Shown: positions 14,742 to 18,953 of the stretch, one piece after another
Numbering within the stretch: position 1 is the stretch's first letter
Layout of the letters: every line of letters begins with the position of its first letter
Assembly (NCBI RefSeq): GCF_943912385.1
Contig: NZ_CALTTY010000023.1
Location: forward strand, 1 to 18,953
Direction: 5' to 3'
Source: an uncultured Anaerococcus sp.
Lineage (GTDB): Bacteria; Bacillota; Clostridia; Tissierellales; Peptoniphilaceae
DNA: 18,953 bases
The notes under the pieces: generated by a model
What the model was told of the DNA's origin: nothing
Databases searched by the model: none
What the model saw: the letters and a program-made list of their open reading frames with translations, nothing else
Made by a program: the position numbers and the translations under genes

Positions 14742-15272
14742 ATGAAAATAACAATTAACCAGCTTATTAAAGATCTTAATAAATTAAGAAATGAGGAAGC
14801 TAAACTCTATAGCGAACTAATCTTAGATGATTATAAGCTTGATAGCCTTCCAATAGTTGCTAGGGATGGGGAGGAGACCTTTGATGATAGGAAGATTTCT
14901 AAAATTAAAAAGCTTTTTGATAGGTATGAGGAAATAACAAGCCTTATACCACTTTATGTAAGTCTTTTAAATGAGCATAATAGTTCGACACTGATATATT
15001 CACCTTATGCAAAGCAAGATGTGATCCTAGGCCAGCTTATAAGCGAAAATAAAGAAGCCTACAGGCTTATTGATATATACGAAACAATTTCTTTGAAGGG
15101 GTATATGACGAAAATCCATGAGTCAGGCAAGCTAGTTTCTTATATGCACCCACTTTATGATGAGGCTGACGATAGGCTTGATTTTTTAAGGAAAACTACT
15201 GAAGAAGTATCGCAAGAGATTGAAAAGATAAATTTTGAAAGCGAAGTTGAAAGACCAAGAATTGGGTCCTAA
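14742..15272 (+). CDS. Unrecognised helical protein, 176 aa
   Basis: I do not recognise this protein. It is intact, with AAAGGAA before the ATG. It is charged, rich in Glu, Lys, Leu and Ile, lacks a signal peptide or membrane segment, and appears all-helical. Coiled-coil-like stretches occur at about residues 1-30 (INQLIKDLNKLRNEEAKLYS), 50-80 (KISKIKKLFDRYEEI) and 145-170 (LDFLRKTTEEVSQEIEKI). There are no cysteines and no metal or nucleotide motif. Its codon use resembles the panE region, so it is probably native. It stands alone: a decayed gene lies upstream, and the next likely terminator is 230 bp downstream. It is probably cytosolic. Function unknown. Confidence 0.7.
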   Translation: MKITINQLIKDLNKLRNEEAKLYSELILDDYKLDSLPIVARDGEETFDDRKISKIKKLFDRYEEITSLIPLYVSLLNEHNSSTLIYSPYAKQDVILGQLISENKEAYRLIDIYETISLKGYMTKIHESGKLVSYMHPLYDEADDRLDFLRKTTEEVSQEIEKINFESEVERPRIGS

Positions 15273-15451
15273 ATTTATATTATTTAGACACTAATAAGCT
15301 TGATAATTATAGTTTTGTATGGCTAATATAGGCTATGATTAAACAGTGGGGAGTGAATGTATCTTTACCTTTTATATAGGAAACATTTTACTATATTTAC
15401 TTTTTATCTTTACCAGTTAAATGTTTGGCAATATAAAACACATTCAAAAGG

Positions 15452-15520
15452 CCTGTCTTACAGGAAAATTCGACAAGTTTTGCCCCTTGGCTTGTCTTGG
15501 GCAGCTTAGGCTGCCCTTTT
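15452..15520 (+). terminator. Three hairpins ending in an intrinsic terminator
   Basis: The terminator is GGGCAGC-TTAG-GCTGCCC followed by TTTT (15499-15520). Directly before it are CCTGT-CTT-ACAGG (15452-15464) and GACAAG/CTTGTC (15472-15477 with 15491-15496). Together they look like the 3' end of a structured transcript. A possible promoter is TTGATA (15300-15305) with TAATAT (15324-15329), 18 bp apart, which would give an RNA of about 185 nt. It could also simply terminate the 176-aa gene. Confidence 0.7.
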
Positions 15521-15653
15521 ATATTAGGATTATATATGGTAGGTAATTTTTTAAAAAAGTAGAGGCGCGACTATTGATGTGGCTCCGATTTAAGTTTTTA
15601 TCCTATTATAGTAGGAATTATCCTAGAAAATATATCTAAAAAATATAAAAAAG

Positions 15654-15701
15654 ACTCTTATTATATTTACTATATATACTCTTATTATATTTACTTTATA
15701 T
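15654..15701 (+). repeat. 24-bp tandem repeat, two copies
   Basis: Copies 15654-15677 and 15678-15701 share ACTCTTATTATATTTACT and differ at one of 24 positions. They lie in very AT-rich DNA upstream of the S10 operon promoters. The related word TATATTTACT also occurs near 15393. Nothing coding is visible in 15521-15740. Confidence 0.75.
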
Positions 15702-15740
15702 TAAGGAAGGAAATAAAAGCAAGAAAAATTATAAAACCCC

Positions 15741-15768
15741 TTGATTAATGCTAATAGCCTAGTATACT
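15741..15768 (+). promoter_or_regulatory. Upstream promoter candidate of the S10 operon
   Basis: TTGATT (15741-15746) and TATACT (15763-15768) are 16 bp apart. The -10 overlaps the dyad CTAGTA-TACT-TACTAG, which could be an operator. Confidence 0.5.
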
Positions 15769-15858
15769 TACTAGTAGGCCAAGACAGGAGGTTTATTTTT
15801 TCTTACAATATGTAAGTCAATTTAAGACTTTTAGCCTAGGAAAAAATACTTAAACCAC

Positions 15859-15887
15859 TTGCCAAATGGCTATATATGTCGTATCAT
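15859..15887 (+). promoter_or_regulatory. Proximal promoter candidate of the S10 operon
   Basis: TTGCCA (15859-15864) and TATCAT (15882-15887) are 17 bp apart. The transcript would start near 15894 and carry a structured leader of about 137 nt before rpsJ. Confidence 0.55.
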
Positions 15888-15893
15888 ATATAA

Positions 15894-16030
15894 GTGCTTT
15901 GAAGTTAGATGTTGCTTATGCATAGGCCAATACATAAGGAAACTCTGACCGAGCGAGCTTAGGAATAATCCTAAGCGGTTTCCAAAAATAATCAAACGCC
16001 CGGATGGGCGTAAAAGAAAGAGAGAGGAAA
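15894..16030 (+). promoter_or_regulatory. Structured leader of the S10 operon, candidate r-protein binding site
   Basis: Three hairpins follow one another. First is CTTATG/CATAAG (15915-15920 with 15933-15938). Second is a two-part stem: GGAAAC/GTTTCC encloses a 13-nt one-sided loop (TCTGACCGAGCGA) and the perfect stem GCTTAGGA-ATAA-TCCTAAGC. Third is ACGCCC-GGAT-GGGCGT (15996-16011), about 20 nt before the rpsJ start. Autogenous control of S10 operons by L4 through such leaders is known in E. coli. That it works here is inference. Confidence 0.5.
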
Positions 16031-16342
16031 ATGGCTAACCAACAAAAGATTAGAATCAGACTTAGAGCTTACGATCATGAAGTTATCGATAGCTCAGCAG
16101 AAAAAATTGTAGAAGCGGTAAAAAGAAGCGGAGCAGAAGTAAGTGGACCAATTCCATTACCAACAGAAATCGAAAGAATTACAATTCTAAGAGCGGTTCA
16201 CAAATACAAAGATTCCAGAGAACAGTTTGAACAAAGAACTCACAAAAGACTTATCGACATCATTGGACCAAATGCCAAAACACTAGATGCATTAAAGAAG
16301 TTAAACCTTCCAGCTGGTGTTGATATAGAGATTAAACTATAA
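16031..16342 (+). CDS. rpsJ: 30S ribosomal protein S10
   Basis: Component of the small-subunit head; also the NusB partner (NusE) in antitermination. The 103 residues show QKIRIRLRAYDHEVIDSSAE, GPIPLPTE, HKYKDSREQFEQRTHKRLID and the usual C-terminal LPAGVDIEIKL. I use the ATG at 16031 with AGAGG before it. The in-frame ATG at 16004 lies within a hairpin, has no ribosome site, and would add nine residues not found in S10 proteins. It is the first gene of the S10 operon here. Confidence 0.98.
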   Translation: MANQQKIRIRLRAYDHEVIDSSAEKIVEAVKRSGAEVSGPIPLPTEIERITILRAVHKYKDSREQFEQRTHKRLIDIIGPNAKTLDALKKLNLPAGVDIEIKL

Positions 16343-16421
16343 CTGTAATTAGGATGATTGACTATTAAAGGTTAATAAGGATTAACTAGATTGTTCAATC
16401 CGCTGTAATTAAGGAGGACTC
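16343..16421 (+). promoter_or_regulatory. Structured spacer between rpsJ and rplC
   Basis: The spacer contains a nested hairpin: GATTGA (16356-16361) with TCAATC (16395-16400), and inside it GTTAAT-AAGG-ATTAAC (16371-16386). The word CTGTAATTA occurs on both sides of it (from 16343 and from 16403), the second copy running into the rplC Shine-Dalgarno. There is no U-run, so it is not a terminator. Confidence 0.5.
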
Positions 16422-17057
16422 ATGAAGAGTATATTTACAACAAAAGTAGGCATGACTCAAGTCATCGACGAAGATGGAGTTATAACTCCTGTTACTGTTC
16501 TAAAAGCTTGCGACAACGTAGTTGTTCAAGTTAAGACAGCTGATGTTGATGGATATAGTGCTATCCAAGTAGGAACAGTTGACAAGAAAGAAAAAAATGT
16601 CAAAAAACCTATAAAGGGTCACTTTGACAAGGCAGGTGTTTCATACAAGAGATACCTAAGAGAAATCAATCTTGGTGATGACGAAACAGAACTTAAAGCT
16701 GGTGATAAAGTCACAGTTGATATCTTTGAAGAAGGCGAGATAGTAGATGTTGTTGCAACTTCAAAAGGTAAGGGAACCCAAGGTGCTATTAAGAGATATA
16801 ACTACGGAAGAGGACCAGAAAGTCACGGTTCAAAATCTCACAGAGTATCAGGTGCTAGAGCAGCAGGTTCTGACCCAGCTAGAGTATTTAAGGGTAGAAA
16901 AGGTTCAGGAAAAATGGGACACAATCGTGTTACTATCCAAAATGTTAAACTTGTAAAAGTTAACGCAGAAGATAGCTACATCTTAGTAAAAGGCGGAGTT
17001 CCAGGACCTAAAGGCGGACTTGTTGAAGTAAAACAAGCTGTTAAAAGCCTAGACTAA
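16422..17057 (+). CDS. rplC: 50S ribosomal protein L3
   Basis: Early-assembly protein of the large subunit near the peptidyl transferase centre. The 211 residues include the N-terminal TTKVGMTQVIDEDGVITPVT and the central loop GPESHGSKSHRVSG with ARVFKGRKGSGKMGHNRVT. AAGGAGG lies 5 bp before the ATG. The next gene follows after 10 bp. Confidence 0.98.
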   Translation: MKSIFTTKVGMTQVIDEDGVITPVTVLKACDNVVVQVKTADVDGYSAIQVGTVDKKEKNVKKPIKGHFDKAGVSYKRYLREINLGDDETELKAGDKVTVDIFEEGEIVDVVATSKGKGTQGAIKRYNYGRGPESHGSKSHRVSGARAAGSDPARVFKGRKGSGKMGHNRVTIQNVKLVKVNAEDSYILVKGGVPGPKGGLVEVKQAVKSLD

Positions 17058-17067
17058 GGAGGAGAAA

Positions 17068-17691
17068 ATGCCTAAAGTAGATATTTTAAATATTAAAGGA
17101 GAAAATGTTGGCGAACTTGAACTAAACGAAGTAATGTTTGCAACAAAGGTTAGCGAACATGCTGTTTACGAAGTTGTTAAAAGCCAACTTGCAAATAAAA
17201 GACAGGGTACACAATCAGCTAAGACCCGTGCTGAAGTACGTGGTGGTGGTAAAAAGCCATTTAGACAAAAAGGAACAGGACGTGCTCGTCAAGGTTCTAT
17301 AAGGGCTCCACACTACACAGGCGGCGGTGTTGTATTTGCACCAAAGCCAAGAGACTACAGCTACAAATTATCTAAGAAACTAAGAAGAAAAGCACTTTAC
17401 TCAGTTCTTACAAGCAAACTAAACGATAATGAATTAGTAGTAGTTGATAGCTTTGACCTTGAAAATGCTAAGACTAAGGAAGCTAAAAATGCTTTAACAG
17501 CTCTAGATGCAGAAAAGAAAGCATATGTTGTTACAGCTGACAAAGACGACCTAACAATAAGAGCATTTAGAAACCTAGAAGGTGTTGATGTGGCTGAAGC
17601 TAAACTAATCAATGTTTACGACCTAGTAAGACACGATAAGTTAGTAATAACAAAAGACGCTATTGCTAAACTTCAGGAGGTATTTATCTAA
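17068..17691 (+). CDS. rplD: 50S ribosomal protein L4
   Basis: Large-subunit protein that lines the exit tunnel; in some bacteria it represses its own operon. The 207 residues show the tunnel loop RGGGKKPFRQKGTGRARQGS and the following GGGVVFAPKPRDYSYKL. AAGGAGGAG lies before the ATG. Its stop overlaps the rplW start by one base (TAATG). If the leader at 15894-16030 is autoregulatory, L4 is the natural candidate. Confidence 0.98.
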   Translation: MPKVDILNIKGENVGELELNEVMFATKVSEHAVYEVVKSQLANKRQGTQSAKTRAEVRGGGKKPFRQKGTGRARQGSIRAPHYTGGGVVFAPKPRDYSYKLSKKLRRKALYSVLTSKLNDNELVVVDSFDLENAKTKEAKNALTALDAEKKAYVVTADKDDLTIRAFRNLEGVDVAEAKLINVYDLVRHDKLVITKDAIAKLQEVFI

Positions 17692-17984
17692 TGAAATCAC
17701 CTTACCAAATAATCAAAAGACCAATAATTACTGAAAAAAGCATGGAAATGCTTGACGAGAACAAATATACTTTTGAAGTAGACAAGAATGCTAACAAACC
17801 AGAAATCAAAGAAGCAATTGAGGCTATCTTTGAAGGCGTAAAAGTTAAAAAAGTTAGAACCATGAACTATACAGGTAAACAAGTTAGAACTAGATATGGT
17901 TATGGTGAAAGAGCTGACTGGAAAAAAGCTATCGTAGAACTAACAGAAGATAGCCAAGCTATTGAATACTTCGACGGAATTTAG
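17691..17984 (+). CDS. rplW: 50S ribosomal protein L23
   Basis: Large-subunit protein at the tunnel exit, docking site for trigger factor and SRP. The 97 residues show IIKRPIITEKSMEMLDENKY, TFEVDKNANKPEIKEAIE and the VKVKKVRTMNYTGK segment. AGGAGG lies within the 3' end of rplD, and the start overlaps its stop, so translation is coupled. Confidence 0.98.
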   Translation: MKSPYQIIKRPIITEKSMEMLDENKYTFEVDKNANKPEIKEAIEAIFEGVKVKKVRTMNYTGKQVRTRYGYGERADWKKAIVELTEDSQAIEYFDGI

Positions 17985-17995
17985 GGAGGACTTAG

Positions 17996-18829
17996 ATGGC
18001 TATTAGAAATATAAAACCAACATCAAACGGACATAGGAATATGTCAGTAAGTACCTTTGAAGAAATAACTCATTCAAAGCCATACAAACCATTAACAGCT
18101 GACCTTAAAATCAAGGCTGGTAGAAACAATACTGGTAGAACAACAGTAAGATTCCGTGGTGGCGGAGTTAAGAGAAGATATAGAATAATTGACTTTAAGA
18201 GAGATAAGGACAATATACCAGCAAGAGTACAAACTATAGAATATGACCCAAACAGAAGCGCATACATCTCACTTGTCGCTTATGCTGATGGTGAAAAAAG
18301 ATATATCCTAACACCTAAGGGGATAAAAGTAGGCGATGTTATAGAATCAGGCGCTGAAGCTGATATCAAACCTGGTAACGCTCTTGAACTTAAAGACATC
18401 CCAGTAGGTACAACAGTACACGCAATCGAACTTAAGGCGAAAAGAGGAGCAATCCTTGCAAGATCTGCAGGAGTTGGTGCTCAGCTTGTAGCTAAAGAAG
18501 GTGGATTTGCAACACTTAGACTACCATCTGGCGAAATGAGAAGAGTACACTTAAACTGCAAGGCTACAGTAGGTGTTGTAGGTAATACTGAACACGAACT
18601 ACTTAGAGTCGGTAAAGCAGGTAAAAACAGATACAAAGGCAAAAGACCTCACGTAAGAGGATCAGTAATGAACCCAGTAGATCACCCACACGGTGGTGGT
18701 GAAGGTAGGACACCAATTGGTAGACCAAGCCCAATGACACCATGGGGCAAGAAGGCTATCGGTGTTAAGACAAGAAATACTAAAAAATATTCTTCTGCAT
18801 ACATTGTAAGAAGAAGGAATGAAAAATAG
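17996..18829 (+). CDS. rplB: 50S ribosomal protein L2
   Basis: Core large-subunit protein needed for subunit association and peptidyl transfer. The 277 residues show GRNNTGRTTVRFRGGGVKRR, the central RNA-binding domain, and the conserved VDHPHGGGEGRTPIGRPSP loop with the key histidines. GGGAGG precedes the ATG by a few bases, 11 bp after rplW. Confidence 0.98.
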   Translation: MAIRNIKPTSNGHRNMSVSTFEEITHSKPYKPLTADLKIKAGRNNTGRTTVRFRGGGVKRRYRIIDFKRDKDNIPARVQTIEYDPNRSAYISLVAYADGEKRYILTPKGIKVGDVIESGAEADIKPGNALELKDIPVGTTVHAIELKAKRGAILARSAGVGAQLVAKEGGFATLRLPSGEMRRVHLNCKATVGVVGNTEHELLRVGKAGKNRYKGKRPHVRGSVMNPVDHPHGGGEGRTPIGRPSPMTPWGKKAIGVKTRNTKKYSSAYIVRRRNEK

Positions 18830-18838
18830 GGGGATATA

Positions 18839-18953
18839 ATGGCTAGATCACTTAAAAAGGGACCATTTGTCGATGATCATTTAATGAAAAAAATCGAAGA
18901 ATTAAATGAAAAAAATGAAAAGAAAGTAATAAGAACATGGTCAAGACGTTCTA
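18839..18953 (+). CDS. rpsS: 30S ribosomal protein S19, 5' part
   Basis: First 38 codons, cut by the window edge (usual length about 92). MARSLKKGPFVDDHLMKKIE followed by KKVIRTWSRRS is the typical S19 start. GGGGG lies before the ATG, 9 bp after rplB, in the normal S10-operon order. Confidence 0.97.
   Translation, partial: MARSLKKGPFVDDHLMKKIEELNEKNEKKVIRTWSRRS

Noticed and set aside
15357..15509. 50-codon open frame with GGGGAG upstream.
   Set aside because: The spacing to the start is too short, the composition is unlike a protein gene, and the stop lies inside the terminator stem.
15561..15600. AGAGGCGCGA resembles the first conserved block of the lysine riboswitch.
   Set aside because: The rest of the ~170-nt lysine aptamer is missing and no lysine gene follows. 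At most it is a relic.

Overview
The window reads as a chromosomal piece of a low-GC, anaerobic Gram-positive bacterium, most likely from the Tissierellia/Peptoniphilaceae (Anaerococcus-like). This is inferred from the AT-rich coding, strong AGGAGG ribosome binding sites, occasional TTG starts, the ribosomal protein sequences and the IS types; no rRNA gene is present to prove it.

Layout. 1-1254 is the end of an IS256-family insertion sequence on the minus strand. Its transposase runs off the left edge and carries an in-frame stop at codon 11. 1255-1803 is an AT-rich gap with an orphan promoter and Shine-Dalgarno sequence, and a 25-bp tandem repeat that looks like an operator. 1804-9552 is one plus-strand catabolic cluster: GntP-family permease, LarA-family (nickel-pincer) epimerase/racemase homologue, an altronate-dehydratase-type enzyme split into two genes, a DHDPS/KDG-aldolase-family lyase, an IclR regulator, a FAH-fold enzyme and a KdgT-type permease, closed by a good terminator. 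9741-10269 is a decayed ISL3-family transposase, followed by a ~190-bp imperfect palindrome of unknown nature.

10501-13459 holds pantothenate synthesis: panC on the minus strand, divergent from panE-panB on the plus strand. 13599-14401 is an alpha/beta hydrolase (monoacylglycerol-lipase type) broken by an apparent one-base deletion. 14402-14741 contains a decayed gene. 14742-15272 encodes an unrecognised helical protein. 15273-16030 is a long, highly structured, repeat-containing region that leads into the S10 ribosomal protein operon (rpsJ, rplC, rplD, rplW, rplB, start of rpsS), which runs off the right edge.

How the cluster may work (inference): GntP imports a sugar acid such as an aldonate. 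The LarA homologue inverts its C2 hydroxyl. The split UxaA-type enzyme dehydrates it to a 2-keto-3-deoxy acid. The aldolase cleaves that to pyruvate plus an aldehyde without a kinase step, and KdgT brings in external 2-keto-3-deoxy acid. IclR is the probable regulator; the FAH-fold enzyme's step is unknown. I consider this cluster the most interesting system here. LarA-family D-gluconate 2-epimerases are already described, but this gene combination and the altered residue in the dehydratase deserve a look. Codon use in the cluster differs from the flanking pantothenate and ribosomal genes and changes abruptly inside kdgT, which suggests an acquired block joined by recombination.
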